Source: Amphritea sp963669425
Lineage (GTDB): Bacteria > Pseudomonadota > Gammaproteobacteria > Pseudomonadales > Balneatricaceae
Direction: 5' to 3'
Assembly (NCBI GenBank): GCA_963669425.2
Contig: CAXXNC010000002.1
Location: 1,736,001-1,800,000 of the forward strand
DNA length: 64,000 nucleotides
Below the pieces are notes generated by a model. It made no database searches. It was not told the origin of the DNA and was given only the letters and a program-made list of their open reading frames with translations. This document shows, piece after piece, positions 42,346 through 52,791 of this stretch. Position numbers and translations under genes: made by a program. How positions within the stretch are numbered: position 1 is the stretch's first letter; every line of letters begins with the position of its first letter.

Positions 42346-43632
42346 TTAACCATCCATATTCATCGCCGTCAGCGCTCCGGCAACAGTAAAGAAGGAGCCT
42401 GCGACAATCACCCGGTCTCCTTTCTGCAACAGACCTTCAAGTCCTGCCAGCGCTTCCTGAACACTATCATATGCCGCGGTTGATTCAACCGCCACACCCT
42501 GAATGGCAAGCTTCTGCTGCAATTGCTCTGAGGTCTGACCACGGGGTACGGCTAAAGTTGCCAGTGACCAGTGATCTACCACCGGTACAAGGAAGTTCAG
42601 AACCTGATCAATATCCTTATCTGCCAACATCCCTAATAGCATCAGGGTGCGTCCTTCTGCCGGACTGGCCTGTAGTCGTCCTGCAAGATATTCCGCCGCT
42701 TCCGGGTTATGCGCCACATCAAGGGTATACGGGAAACCGTTAAAACTGATTTTCTGCATCCGGCCGGTCAGGGAAGCATTTGCCAGGCTTGCAGGAACCT
42801 TGTCATAGCTGATCGGCATATCGATCAACTGCAGAACCTGAAGCACCGTAGCAGCATTTGCCTTAGGCAGGTGAATATCAGGCAGACCGGTCAGCTCCAC
42901 AGCATCTTTTGCAGCCGTCACACCGTTCCAGCCCCAGATACCGTCAACACCCACCTGCAGGTTAAAGTCACGATTGCGCAGGTGCAGATCCGCGTTAATC
43001 TCTGTCGCGTAATCGATCAGCTTTTGCGGCGGATTAGCATCACCACAGACAGCCACCGCCCCGGAACGATATATACCCGCTTTCTCATAACCGATCTGCT
43101 CGCGGTCATCACCCAGCCAGTCCACATGATCCACGGAAACAGTGGTCACTACCGCAATATCAGCATCAATGATGTTGACCGCATCAAGGCGTCCACCCAG
43201 CCCCACTTCCAACAGCGCAACATCCGGCTTCTGCTGCGCGAAGACATACAGCGCTGCCAGCGTGTTGTACTCAAAATACGTCAGACTGATCTCGCCACGG
43301 GCGGCTTCGATTGCCCGGAAAGCATCAATCAGAATTTCATCGTTAACCGGCTGGCCGGCAAGCTTGACCCGCTCGTTGTAACGAATAAAGTGAGGTGATG
43401 TGAAACAACCAACACTGTAGCCCTGATCCCGAAGGATCTGATCCAGCATCGCTACAGTTGAGCCCTTACCGTTGGTACCACCAATAATTACTTTTCGGCT
43501 GTGGCTCAGGTCCAACGCCATCGCCTCATAGACCTGGCGCAGGCGATCCAGTCCCAATTCGATCTCAGACGGATGACAGCTTTCAATCCAGCTCAGCCAC
43601 TGATCCAGGGTATTAAACTCAACCTTCGGCAT
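42346..43632 (-). CDS. folC: bifunctional folylpolyglutamate/dihydrofolate synthase FolC
   Basis: A 428-residue Mur-ligase-type ATP enzyme that adds glutamate to folates and, in this type, also makes dihydrofolate from dihydropteroate. It has the P-loop VIIGGTNGKGSTVAML, FTSPHFIRYNERVKLAG, LEVGLGGRLDAVNI and the C-terminal LDVAHNPEAAEYLA segment. The frame opens with GTG at 43644; I use the ATG at 43632 (MPKVEFNTLDQWLSW), which is close to the usual N-terminus. Neither start has a good ribosome-binding site. A terminator separates it from accD upstream. Confidence 0.93.
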   Translation of the reverse strand: MPKVEFNTLDQWLSWIESCHPSEIELGLDRLRQVYEAMALDLSHSRKVIIGGTNGKGSTVAMLDQILRDQGYSVGCFTSPHFIRYNERVKLAGQPVNDEILIDAFRAIEAARGEISLTYFEYNTLAALYVFAQQKPDVALLEVGLGGRLDAVNIIDADIAVVTTVSVDHVDWLGDDREQIGYEKAGIYRSGAVAVCGDANPPQKLIDYATEINADLHLRNRDFNLQVGVDGIWGWNGVTAAKDAVELTGLPDIHLPKANAATVLQVLQLIDMPISYDKVPASLANASLTGRMQKISFNGFPYTLDVAHNPEAAEYLAGRLQASPAEGRTLMLLGMLADKDIDQVLNFLVPVVDHWSLATLAVPRGQTSEQLQQKLAIQGVAVESTAAYDSVQEALAGLEGLLQKGDRVIVAGSFFTVAGALTAMNMDG

Positions 43633-43662
43633 AACCACACTCACTACAACAACATAGACAAT

Positions 43663-43691
43663 AAAAAAGCCGCTGCATCTGCTGCAGCGGC
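43663..43691 (-). terminator. terminator between accD and folC
   Basis: Stem GCCGCTGCA / TGCAGCGGC (43669-43677 and 43683-43691) with six As at its left edge, so leftward transcription ends in a U run 20-50 bases after accD. It implies that folC and the genes after it have their own promoter or depend on partial read-through. Confidence 0.85.
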
Positions 43692-43713
43692 CTTAGAAGA
43701 ACCTGCAAACGGA

Positions 43714-44577
43714 TCAGGATACCGCTGGTAAACCCTGCATCATTCGCAACACCGCCGACAGACGGTCACGCATCTCTCCGCGCGGGATGATCATATCGAT
43801 CTGACCATGCTCCAGCAGGAACTCACTGCGCTGGAAACCTTCCGGCAGTTTTTCGCGTACAGTCTGCTCAATAACCCGCGGACCAGCAAAGCCCACCAGC
43901 GCACCCGGCTCACCTACGTTCAGATCACCCAGCATCGCCAGAGACGCAGAAACACCGCCATAAACAGGATCAGTCAGTACAGAAATATACGGGATACCTG
44001 CATTTTTCAGTTTCTCCAGTGCAGCGCTGGTTTTAGCCATCTGCATCAGAGAGAACAGCGCTTCCTGCATCCGTGCACCACCACTGGCGGAGAAACAGAT
44101 CAGCGGTATACCCTCTTCCAGAGCAACGTTAGCAGCACGAACGAAACGCTCACCCACAACCGCGCCCATAGAGCCGCCCATGAATTTAAATTCATAAGCA
44201 ACAGCAACAACCGGCAGGCCATTGACCTCACCGCGCATCGCAATCAGGGCATCCTTCTCACCGGTGGCTTTCTGCGCAGCTACCAGACGGTCTTTATATT
44301 TCTTGGAGTCCTTGAATTTCAGGCGATCTACCGGCTCAACATCAGCACCGATTTCGCGCAGATTGCCCTCATCCAGAAATGCAGTCAGACGATTACGTGC
44401 GGTCAGGCGCATGTGGTGATCGCACTTAGGGCATACATTCAGGTTCTTTTCCAGCTCCGGACGATACAGTACAGATTCGCACTTCGGACACTTCTTCCAG
44501 AGACCTTCCGGGATGTTGGTGCGTTTCTTCTCAGAACGTACCAGTGACGGAACAATTTTATCCAGCCAGTTACTCAT
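43714..44577 (-). CDS. accD: acetyl-CoA carboxylase carboxyltransferase beta subunit AccD
   Basis: A 287-residue subunit of the carboxyltransferase that makes malonyl-CoA for fatty acid synthesis. The N-terminal zinc ribbon has CPKC and CPKC pairs 17 residues apart, and the crotonase-like domain includes MGGSMGAVVGERF and SASGGARMQEALFSLMQM. The open frame extends to 44598, but the ATG at 44577 (MSNWLDKIVP) has GGAG five bases upstream and is the family start. It is in a leftward run trpF-trpB-trpA-accD. Confidence 0.95.
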   Translation of the reverse strand: MSNWLDKIVPSLVRSEKKRTNIPEGLWKKCPKCESVLYRPELEKNLNVCPKCDHHMRLTARNRLTAFLDEGNLREIGADVEPVDRLKFKDSKKYKDRLVAAQKATGEKDALIAMRGEVNGLPVVAVAYEFKFMGGSMGAVVGERFVRAANVALEEGIPLICFSASGGARMQEALFSLMQMAKTSAALEKLKNAGIPYISVLTDPVYGGVSASLAMLGDLNVGEPGALVGFAGPRVIEQTVREKLPEGFQRSEFLLEHGQIDMIIPRGEMRDRLSAVLRMMQGLPAVS

Positions 44578-44609
44578 TGTTACTCCAACATCTGCCACTC
44601 ACGGCAGGT

Positions 44610-45413
44610 TTATTTATCCATTGCCTGACGCATGCTCGCAGTAATTGCAGCAACCGCCTCAGGGATCTGATCCTGACTACCCGCCAGTTCAGCAATTTTA
44701 TTAACCAGTACACTACCAACGATTACGCCATCGGCGACTTCAGAAACAGCCCGTGCGGAGTTGTCGTCACGAATGCCAAAGCCAACGCCTACCGGCATAT
44801 CGGTGTACTTGCGAATTACATCCAGCTTCTCAGCCACTTCGGCAACATTCAGCTCAGACGATCCGGTAACACCCTTAACAGACACGTAGTAAACATATCC
44901 GCTACCCGCTGCACAGACCTGCTGAATGCGATCTTCTTCTGTGGTTGGTGCCAACAGGTAGATTACATCAATACCTGCCTGTTTCATCAACACATTGAAC
45001 TCGCCAGCCTCCTCAGGCGGCAGGTCTACGGTCAGTACACCATCGACACCAGCAGCAGAGGCTTTCTCTGCAAACGTCGCGTAACCCATAATCTCGATCG
45101 GGTTAAGATAGCCCATCAACACAACCGGTGTCGTAGAATCCTTTTGACGGAACTCCGCCACCATATCCAGTACATCCAGGAGTCGGGTACCGTGCAGCAA
45201 CGCCCGTTCGCATGCCAGCTGAATGGTTGGACCATCTGCCATCGGGTCTGAAAAAGGGATACCCAGTTCAAGGATATCCGCGCCGGAATCTACCAGCGCA
45301 TGCATCAGAGGTACAGTTACTTTAGGATCAGGATCACCCGCGGTTACGTAAGGAATCAGCGCTTTACGACCCTGGCTTTCCAACTGCTTAAAACATTCGT
45401 TAATACGGCTCAT
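44610..45413 (-). CDS. trpA: tryptophan synthase alpha subunit
   Basis: A 267-residue TIM-barrel subunit that cleaves indole-3-glycerol phosphate to indole. Catalytic glutamate and aspartate are in DILELGIPFSDPMADGP and the family regions TPVVLMGYLNP, VDGVLTVDLPPEEA and VGFGIRDDNSARAV are present. It follows trpB by 23 bases and precedes accD by 32. In P. aeruginosa trpBA lie elsewhere, so their position between trpF and accD is a useful lineage marker. Confidence 0.97.
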   Translation of the reverse strand: MSRINECFKQLESQGRKALIPYVTAGDPDPKVTVPLMHALVDSGADILELGIPFSDPMADGPTIQLACERALLHGTRLLDVLDMVAEFRQKDSTTPVVLMGYLNPIEIMGYATFAEKASAAGVDGVLTVDLPPEEAGEFNVLMKQAGIDVIYLLAPTTEEDRIQQVCAAGSGYVYYVSVKGVTGSSELNVAEVAEKLDVIRKYTDMPVGVGFGIRDDNSARAVSEVADGVIVGSVLVNKIAELAGSQDQIPEAVAAITASMRQAMDK

Positions 45414-45436
45414 TTATCTTTCACTCTGTCGGGTCG

Positions 45437-46657
45437 TTACACATTAATGCCATCAATTTCGGCAACGGTATGGATATCCTTATCACCACGGCCAGACAGG
45501 TTGACCACGATAATCTGATCTTTATCCATTGTTGGTGCCATCTTCATCGCATGGGCAACCGCATGACTGGATTCCAGCGCTGGCATAATCCCCTCCACCT
45601 GAGTCAGATGACGGAATGCGTTAAGCGCTTCATCGTCATTGATCGCAACATACTCAGCACGTCCCAGATCCTTCAGATAAGAGTGCTCAGGACCAACACC
45701 CGGATAGTCCAGACCCGCAGAAACAGAATGAGTACCGATAATCTGACCGGCATCATCCGACATCAGATAGGTACGGTTACCGTGCAGTACACCTGGGTGC
45801 CCGGCACTCAGCGGCGCCGCGTGCTGACCGGTTTCAACACCATAACCACCTGCCTCAACACCGATCATGCGTACATCCGCATCCTCAATGAATGGGTGGA
45901 ACAGACCAATAGCATTGGAACCACCACCAACACAGGCAACCAGAGCATCCGGCAGACGACCGGCCTGATCCAGACACTGCTGACGGGCTTCACGACCAAT
46001 GATGGACTGGAAATCACGTACCAGTTTCGGATACGGATGCGGACCTGCCGCGGTACCGATGATGTAGAAAGTATTGTCGACATTGGTTACCCAGTCGCGC
46101 ATCGCTTCATTCATCGCATCTTTCAGGGTACGGGTACCGGATTCAACCGGAATTACCTCAGCACCAAGCAGCTTCATACGGTACACGTTAAGGGCCTGAC
46201 GACGTACGTCTTCAATACCCATGTAAACTTTACATTCCAGCCCCAGTCGCGCCGCTACCGTTGCTGATGCCACACCGTGCTGACCAGCACCGGTTTCAGC
46301 AATTACACGAGGTTTACCGGTGTGCTTGGCAAGCAGCGCCTGACCAATAGTATTGTTAACCTTGTGCGCACCGGTGTGGTTCAGATCTTCCCGTTTCAGG
46401 TAAATCTGCGCACCACCCAGTTCAGCTGAAAGGCGTTCAGCATGATACAAAGGTGATGGACGGCCTACATAATGGGCCAGATCACGGTCAAACTCGGCCT
46501 GAAATGCTGGATCCCGCCAAAGCTTTTCGTAGGTCTGTTCCAGCTGCTGCAGTGCAGCCATAAGGGTTTCAGACACATAACGGCCACCGAAGTCACCAAA
46601 ATGGCCACCTTCATCGGGCATTTGCTTTGCAATCGCAAGATCAGCTTTTGTTGGCAC
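45437..46657 (-). CDS. trpB: tryptophan synthase beta subunit
   Basis: A 406-residue PLP enzyme joining indole with serine. The PLP lysine is in LNHTGAHKVNNTIGQ, and other motifs are GRPSPLYHAERLS, ETGAGQHGVASATVAARLG and CVGGGSNAIGLFHPF. It overlaps trpF by 17 bases at its start and is followed by trpA. This is TrpB1, as expected for a complex with TrpA. Confidence 0.97.
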   Translation of the reverse strand: MPTKADLAIAKQMPDEGGHFGDFGGRYVSETLMAALQQLEQTYEKLWRDPAFQAEFDRDLAHYVGRPSPLYHAERLSAELGGAQIYLKREDLNHTGAHKVNNTIGQALLAKHTGKPRVIAETGAGQHGVASATVAARLGLECKVYMGIEDVRRQALNVYRMKLLGAEVIPVESGTRTLKDAMNEAMRDWVTNVDNTFYIIGTAAGPHPYPKLVRDFQSIIGREARQQCLDQAGRLPDALVACVGGGSNAIGLFHPFIEDADVRMIGVEAGGYGVETGQHAAPLSAGHPGVLHGNRTYLMSDDAGQIIGTHSVSAGLDYPGVGPEHSYLKDLGRAEYVAINDDEALNAFRHLTQVEGIMPALESSHAVAHAMKMAPTMDKDQIIVVNLSGRGDKDIHTVAEIDGINV

Positions 46658-47282
46658 GAGCCACCTCTCTCATAAACAGAGTTATTTTAGATTTATCTTT
46701 CACGCCCTTGCTCAGTTCCACCCCGCCGCTGACATCAACAGCGTAAGGTTCCACCTGAGCAACAGCCTGAGCAACATTGGTATGATCCAGACCTCCCGCC
46801 AGAATCAGCGGCTTATCCAGGTTCTCGGGTATACGATCCCAGTCGAATACCTCTCCGGTCCCTCCAGGGACTCCGGCCCGGTATGCGTCCAGTAGAATAC
46901 CCCGGGCTGCAGTGTAACGAACACTCTCCGCTGCGACATCAATCCCCGGCACCATTCTCAGCGCCTTGAAATAAGGGCGACTGAACTGCGCACAGAACTC
47001 CGGTGTTTCATCACCATGAAACTGCAACATATCGATGCCGGTTTCAGCGATCACGGTCTCGATCTGCTCTGCTGTTTCATTAACAAACAGCGCAGTGGTA
47101 GTCACAAAAGGAGGTAATTGCCGGATGATCTCCGCCGCCTGTACCACAGTGACAGCGCGCGGGCTGGGTGCGTAAAACACAAAACCGAGTGCATCAGCAC
47201 CTGCTTCTATAGCAGCGAGAGCATCTTCTAACCGGGTTATACCACAGATTTTTACGCGTACGATATTCAACTGAATCAACAC
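46641..47282 (-). CDS. trpF: phosphoribosylanthranilate isomerase TrpF
   Basis: A 213-residue single-domain TIM-barrel enzyme of tryptophan synthesis. It has VKICGITRLEDALAAIEAGADALGFVF with the catalytic cysteine, and AGGLDHTNVAQAVAQV plus DVSGGVE at the end for the aspartate and phosphate sites. The start is uncertain: the frame opens with GTG at 47282, with TTG codons at 47279 and 47267 also possible, and none has a clear ribosome-binding site. Its end overlaps trpB by 17 bases. It is a stand-alone trpF, not fused to trpC. Confidence 0.95.
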   Translation of the reverse strand: MLIQLNIVRVKICGITRLEDALAAIEAGADALGFVFYAPSPRAVTVVQAAEIIRQLPPFVTTTALFVNETAEQIETVIAETGIDMLQFHGDETPEFCAQFSRPYFKALRMVPGIDVAAESVRYTAARGILLDAYRAGVPGGTGEVFDWDRIPENLDKPLILAGGLDHTNVAQAVAQVEPYAVDVSGGVELSKGVKDKSKITLFMREVARANKS

Positions 47283-47356
47283 TCAAACAACAGTCCGGCT
47301 GCAACGGTATGCAGCTAACCAAAGAGCCTGATGATAACAGATAGAAGCGCCGGAGG

Positions 47357-48208
47357 TTAACCGTTTTGCGTGAGGAAATACGGCCCTAACTCAGATTCAG
47401 GCAACTGATAGCGCTCCGGGTACTTCACATCAACAAAATACAGGCCGAATGGCGGAGCTGTTACACCACCCTGAGTGCGATCACGCGCTTCCAGAACCTG
47501 CTGCGCCCATACCGGCTCAGCCTCGCCGGCACCGATTTTCATCAGCACACCGGCAAAGTTACGGATCATATGATGCAGAAAGGCATTCGCCCGGACATCG
47601 ATTACGATCAGATCACCGGCACGGTAGACATTCATCTCCCGGACATCCCTTACAGGACTATTTGCCTGACACCCAATTGCACGATACGAAGTGAAGTCAT
47701 GCTCACCTATCAGATAATCAGCAGCCTGCTGCATCCGCTCAACATCCATCGCCTTATAGGTCCAGGTCACACCTTTCGACAGCAATGCCGGTTTCACCGG
47801 TGCACTGTAGATAAGATAACGGTAGCGACGCTCAAGGGCAGAAAAACGGGCGTGAAAATCGTTATCAACCCGCTTCGCCCAACGGATCGCAATATCATCC
47901 GGCAACTTGGTATTAGTTCCCATCACCCAGGCACGCTCATCACGTTCTGCGGATGTATCGAAATGGATAATCTGATAAGTACCACTGACCCGGGCATCGG
48001 TTCGACCAGCACAGATAACAGTCACCGGCTGATTGGCTATTTTAGCCAGCGCCTGCTCAACTGTTTCCTGTACCGAAGGCACATCTTTCTCTTTCTGAGT
48101 CTGCCAGCCACGATAATTCGCTCCGGCATACTCTACACACAATGCATAACGATAAGGGGCGACCGAAGTCGCCCCTGATGTTTCGTCATGCTGATTTAAC
48201 TCCAGCAT
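47357..48208 (-). CDS. truA: tRNA pseudouridine(38-40) synthase TruA
   Basis: A 283-residue enzyme that isomerises uridines 38-40 in the anticodon arm of many tRNAs. The catalytic aspartate is in CAGRTDARVSG; other family segments are YAGANYRGWQTQ, FHARFSALERRYRYLIYS and ANAFLHHMIRNFAGVL. The residue after DA is arginine rather than the more common glycine, a minor variation. Gene order fimV-truA-trpF is conserved in Pseudomonas. It starts after fimV with a 20-base gap. Confidence 0.95.
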   Translation of the reverse strand: MLELNQHDETSGATSVAPYRYALCVEYAGANYRGWQTQKEKDVPSVQETVEQALAKIANQPVTVICAGRTDARVSGTYQIIHFDTSAERDERAWVMGTNTKLPDDIAIRWAKRVDNDFHARFSALERRYRYLIYSAPVKPALLSKGVTWTYKAMDVERMQQAADYLIGEHDFTSYRAIGCQANSPVRDVREMNVYRAGDLIVIDVRANAFLHHMIRNFAGVLMKIGAGEAEPVWAQQVLEARDRTQGGVTAPPFGLYFVDVKYPERYQLPESELGPYFLTQNG

Positions 48209-48228
48209 GTTGTACTTCTGACTACAGA

Positions 48229-51083
48229 TTAACTTTCCAGCGAGCCAAGCAGGTTATTCGCTTCCTGCTGCTGAGCATCGCTACCCTCTTTCAGGATCTC
48301 CTGAAGGATATCTTTGGCACCATCAATATCTTCCATATCGATGTAAGCTCGCGCCAGATCAAGCTTAGTCTCAACCTCATCGGCGCCTTCCAGCAAATTC
48401 AGACCATCAAACGCATCATCGTCATTCCCTGCATCCAATGCAACATCCTCATCACCAGCATCATTCAACAGTTGCTGCAGCTCGGAGTCCAGCTCAACAT
48501 CCAGATCTTCAGCAAGATCAGAATCTGCATCATCCAGTGCCAGATCCTGCTCTTCCAGCACGATATCTTCGCCTTCCAGATCATCAAGCAGATTTTCCAA
48601 CTCCGGGTGCAACTCTGACAATTCAGCAGGATCTGGCTGTTCTGGAGTAGCTTCCTCCAGTTCCTCAACCTCTCCGACATCTGCTAACAGGTCTTCCAGA
48701 TCAGCATCAATATCCGCTTCAGCAATATCTTCAGCTTCAATTTCAACTTCAACCTCGCCGTCAGATTCACCCAGCAGCTCTTCCAGATCAGCAAACTCAG
48801 ACTCTGCATCGCCGGAATCAACAGCTTCGCTGTCAGCCACAGAATCAGCACCAGCCTCGTCCAGCAGCGCTTCAAGATCAGCGAACGCTTCATCCTCTTC
48901 AGCAACCGGAGCTTCAGCTTCTTCGACTGACCTCAGGTTCAGCAGCCACATCAAATTCAAGTTCTTCAACCGCTTCAGCCTCAGCTGCACCGGTCTTCTT
49001 GCTCTTCATCTTCAGTCTCAAGATCCAGATCGAAATCAAGGTCATCTTCCGCAGCCAGAACTTCAGCCTCTGGCTCAACCGCTTCAGCTTCGACTTCTGC
49101 TTCTTCAGCCGGGCTCAGGTCAAACTCAAGTTCATCATCTTCAGCAGAATCAACCTCCGCCAGCAGCGCATCCAGATCATCCGCAACATCCTCTTCAGGC
49201 TGCTCAGACTCTTCCTCGGCACTCAGATCAAATTCCAGCTCCTGCTCTTCAGCACCGGAATCCACTTCAGCCAGCAGAGCATCCAGATCATCAGCGACCG
49301 GTTCATCCTCAATATCATCCAAATCAAGAGACTCAGCCTCTTCACCCAGAATAGAGTCCAGCGCATCATCAACCCCTTCAGACTCGAGATCAGCTTCAGG
49401 CTGTGCATCATCGGTCATTTCCACAACCAGATCATCTGCTTCATCAGCCTGAGTCAGATCCTCTGTATCCAGATCGTCCAGCCCCAGATCGAACTCTTCG
49501 TCATCGATGGTATTGTCAACGGCAGTGTCGACTTCATCCAGATCCATATCCAGATCAAGGTCCAGATCATCCAGATCCTCGTCGCTGATCTCTTCGACAA
49601 CTTCTTCAGCGGCCTCTTCTGCGCTGACCTCTTCAGCAACCTCTTCTACCGGGCTACTCTCTTCTTCAGAGATCTCTTCGACAGAATCCTCCGCGACTGC
49701 TGCGGTAGCGGTTTCTTCCGTTACCTCTTCTGCTGCAGGCTCATCTTCTTTCTTCTTCCGCAGGCGCATCATCACCAGCAGACCAATCAGCAATGCAACC
49801 AGCGCAGCACCAGCACCGTAAATATACATGCCAAACTGTTCCATCAGCCCAGGCTTAGGCTGCGGCTGAGGCGCAGGAGGTACAACAGGCGCAACCGGCT
49901 GGGCTTTAGCAGCCTCAAGCTCCGCCTGAAGTTCAGCCAACTGTTGATCTTTAAGTTCCAGCAAGCGCTGCAGACTTTCCATCTGTTGCGCCAGCGCATC
50001 AACACGACCGGTCAGTTCTTCATTTTCGCGCTGGATCTGATCGACAGATTCCAGCGCTGCAGCAAGTTCAGCCTCAAGCTTCTGATTCTTTGCAATCAGA
50101 TCTGCATCAGCGGCACTGGCATTGGTACCTGCAGCCTGATCGGAAGCGGCCTCATTGCTTTCATCCTGTTTGGCAGGAGATACAATCTTCAGCTGCCCCT
50201 GGGCCTGACTGACGGCAACCTGATCATCCTTTTTTGCAGGCTGAGCCTGTTTATCCATGGCACCATCGACTTGTTCCGGTGCTGCCGGCGTTACGGAGCG
50301 CCCCTGCTTCCAGGCCTGCGTCTGACGCCAGAATTCTTCATTTGCCTGCTTCGGAGTCAGTGCCTGAATCTCTTCCAGAGAAGGGATATCCAGTACCACC
50401 CCCGCTTTCAGACGGTTAACATTGTTTCCTTCAAACGCTTCCGGATTCTTGCGCTGCAAAGCGAGCATCATCTGCGCTTCAGTAATAGCGCTGTTCGGCT
50501 TGCTACGTTTAGCGATATTCCACAGGGTATCATTCACGTCGACATACACCTGGGATTGAGGATTCATCCGGGTCTTAATGTTACTGACCGGTGCTGCCGG
50601 CTGCATCTGCTTACCTGTCACCGGCGCGGCTACTGTAGCAGGCTGAACCTGAGCGGGACGGACAGCGACAGGTTCAGGGGTCGGATCATAAACCGGCGGG
50701 TCCAGCAGGATGGTGTATTCACGCACCAGGCGACCGCTTGGCCAGTTGACTTCAACCAGGAAATTCAGGAAAGGCTCTTTAACCGGGGCACTGGATTCAA
50801 GAATGATGACTCCGCGACCACCAGGGCCACGCTTTACCTCAAACTGAACATCTGAAAGAAAACGTAACTTCTCAATACCGGCCAGGGCAAATTCATCAAT
50901 ATTCGCCATTCGGGGGCGGATCTGTGATGTATCAACATCACGCATCTGCAATAACTGTATCTCAGCCTGCAGCGGCTCATTCAGGGCCGATTTAATCTGT
51001 ATTTCACCGAGACCAAGCGCATGGGCATTGGAGGTTCCTACTATACCTGCAACCGCTAAGCTGAGAGCTAATTTGCGCAGCAT
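48229..51083 (-). pseudogene. fimV: fimV-type polar hub protein, interrupted by two apparent frameshifts
   Basis: FimV organises cell poles and type IV pilus and twitching functions in Pseudomonas. From the ATG at 51083 (GGAAG six bases upstream) there are a signal peptide (MLRKLALSLAVAGIVGTSNAHA), a FimV N-terminal domain, a LysM-like region (YVDVNDTLWNIAKRSKP), coiled coil, a membrane helix (YGAGAALVALLIGLLVMM) and a long acidic region with repeats such as VADDLDALLAEVDS. That frame ends at 48981 with a non-acidic tail (QEDRCS). A second frame carries AEAEAVEELEFDVAAEPEV at about 48930-48990, and a third carries SVEEAEAPVAEEDE to the FimV C-terminal motif TKLDLARAYIDMEDIDGAKDIL, ending at 48229. 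Each change is by one base in the same direction. It may be a true pseudogene, or two sequencing or assembly errors. Confidence 0.8.
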
Positions 51084-51519
51084 ATTTTGCTTCCTTAAAT
51101 TTCCCCGGTCCTGAATATAATAAAACTCTTCAATATTCAGAAAGTTACGTATCCAGTTATTTGCGATCAAGTATTCATTAAAACCTACGTTTAATCAACA
51201 GCCTATACCGCTCAACACAGGCAAATACCGGCTATCACATCAGTTGGAGCTTAACCGCAGAGCATGAATTGTTATCGGCCTTAACCCTCGTTAATTGAAT
51301 TTTTATTTACGAATTAGGCAGTTACCCTCACATCACAAGGTAACTCTGACGCCCTGCTCTCAATGTTCGGATAGCTTGAGGACACTACCTAAGTTGGTGA
51401 TAGTGCTGACAAACACTCTGTACCCAATACCCAAATCAGCTACTTATTTGATCTGCATCACCTTTCAAAAAGCACAAAAAAACCGGCAGTAGCCGGTTTT
51501 TCTAATTGCAAGTGACTGA
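51084..51519. promoter_or_regulatory. intergenic region between asd and fimV
   Basis: About 436 bases that must contain the fimV promoter. It holds the asd terminator at its right side and otherwise no convincing gene; a short rightward frame at 51295-51492 has no ribosome-binding site and no family match. I see no clear -35/-10 pair. Confidence 0.45.
51476..51501 (-). terminator. terminator of asd
   Basis: ACCGGC / GCCGGT stem with AGTA loop, A run on the left and T run on the right, 19 bases after the asd stop. Confidence 0.9.
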
Positions 51520-52635
51520 TCAGTCTTCCAGCAGGATACGCAGCATACGGCGCAGCGGCTCAGCAGCACCCCACAGCAACTGGTCACCAACACTGAATGC
51601 ATTCAGGAACTCATCACCCAGGTTCATCTTACGCAGACGACCCACAGGAATATCCAGAGTACCGGTGATCTTCGCCGGGGTCAGTTCCTGAGCAGTGATA
51701 TCACGATCGTTCGGAATCACCTTAACCCAGTCGTTTGCTTCAGCGATCATGGACTCAATCTCATCCATAGGCACATTCTGTTTCAGCTTGATAGTGAACG
51801 CCTGGCTATGGCAGCGCATTGCGCCGATACGTACGCAGGTACCATCGATTGGGATCGGGCTGTCATCCAGACCCAGAATCTTGTTGGTCTCAGCGAAAGC
51901 TTTCCACTCTTCACGGCTCTGACCATTATCCAGCTTGGTATCGATCCATGGAATCAGAGAGCCAGCCAGTGGTACACCGAAGTTATCAGTTGGCATCGCA
52001 TCGCTACGGATGGTTTCCGCTACCTGGCGGTCAATATCCAGAATGGCAGACGCCGGGTTAGCCAGATCAGCTGCAACCGACTCTTTAATAATACCCATCT
52101 GCGAGATCAGCTCGCGCATGTGACGGGCACCGCCACCGGATGCTGCCTGATAAGTCATGGAGGTCATCCACTCGATCTGACCGGCATTGAACAGGCCGCC
52201 CAGGCCCATCAGCATCAGAGATACAGTGCAGTTACCGCCGACATAGGTTTTAACACCTTTATTCAGACCATCTTTGATGACATTCATGTTCACAGGATCC
52301 AGTACGATGATCGCGCTGTCATCCATACGCAGGGAAGATGCCGCATCGATCCAGTAACCTTCCCAGCCGGCATTGCGCAGATTAGCGTACACCTGTTTCG
52401 TGTAGTCACCGCCCTGACAGGAAATAATGGCATCCATCTGTTTTAACTCATCAATGGATGTCGCATCTTTCAGCGCAGGAATATCTTTACCGATATCCGG
52501 ACCTGCCTGACCCACCTGGGATGTGGTGAAGAAGACCGGCTCTTCGATATGATCGAAATCACGCTCTTCCATCATGCGTTGCATAAGCACGGAACCCACC
52601 ATTCCGCGCCAGCCAACAAAACCTACACGTTTCAT
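51520..52635 (-). CDS. asd: aspartate-semialdehyde dehydrogenase Asd
   Basis: A 371-residue NADP enzyme in the aspartate pathway to lysine, threonine, methionine and diaminopimelate. The N-terminal nucleotide fold is KRVGFVGWRGMVGSVLMQRM, and the active-site cysteine is in GGNCTVSLMLMG. It is the long, E. coli-like form. I choose the ATG at 52635, because the open frame to 52683 would add 16 hydrophobic residues that do not belong to the family. It follows leuB by about 156 bases, as in Pseudomonas. Confidence 0.95.
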   Translation of the reverse strand: MKRVGFVGWRGMVGSVLMQRMMEERDFDHIEEPVFFTTSQVGQAGPDIGKDIPALKDATSIDELKQMDAIISCQGGDYTKQVYANLRNAGWEGYWIDAASSLRMDDSAIIVLDPVNMNVIKDGLNKGVKTYVGGNCTVSLMLMGLGGLFNAGQIEWMTSMTYQAASGGGARHMRELISQMGIIKESVAADLANPASAILDIDRQVAETIRSDAMPTDNFGVPLAGSLIPWIDTKLDNGQSREEWKAFAETNKILGLDDSPIPIDGTCVRIGAMRCHSQAFTIKLKQNVPMDEIESMIAEANDWVKVIPNDRDITAQELTPAKITGTLDIPVGRLRKMNLGDEFLNAFSVGDQLLWGAAEPLRRMLRILLED

Positions 52636-52791
52636 TAAATTCACCAAAGTAATATATATAAACAACAAAGCCGGTACCGCCATCGATACCAGCTTTCGTA
52701 AACCCTGACCGCATCAGGATTCATCAATTATGCAACATTTCGGCTGCACAAACTATGGTCTGGCCGTTGATTTACAACAGCCCGGAGCAAT

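Noticed and set aside
48999..50855. 618-residue open frame on the + strand, antisense to fimV
   Set aside because: It is caused by the low-complexity GAA/GAT-rich coding of the acidic FimV region; the product is an improbable Ile/Phe/Arg/Gln-rich chain, with no ribosome-binding site and no family resemblance.
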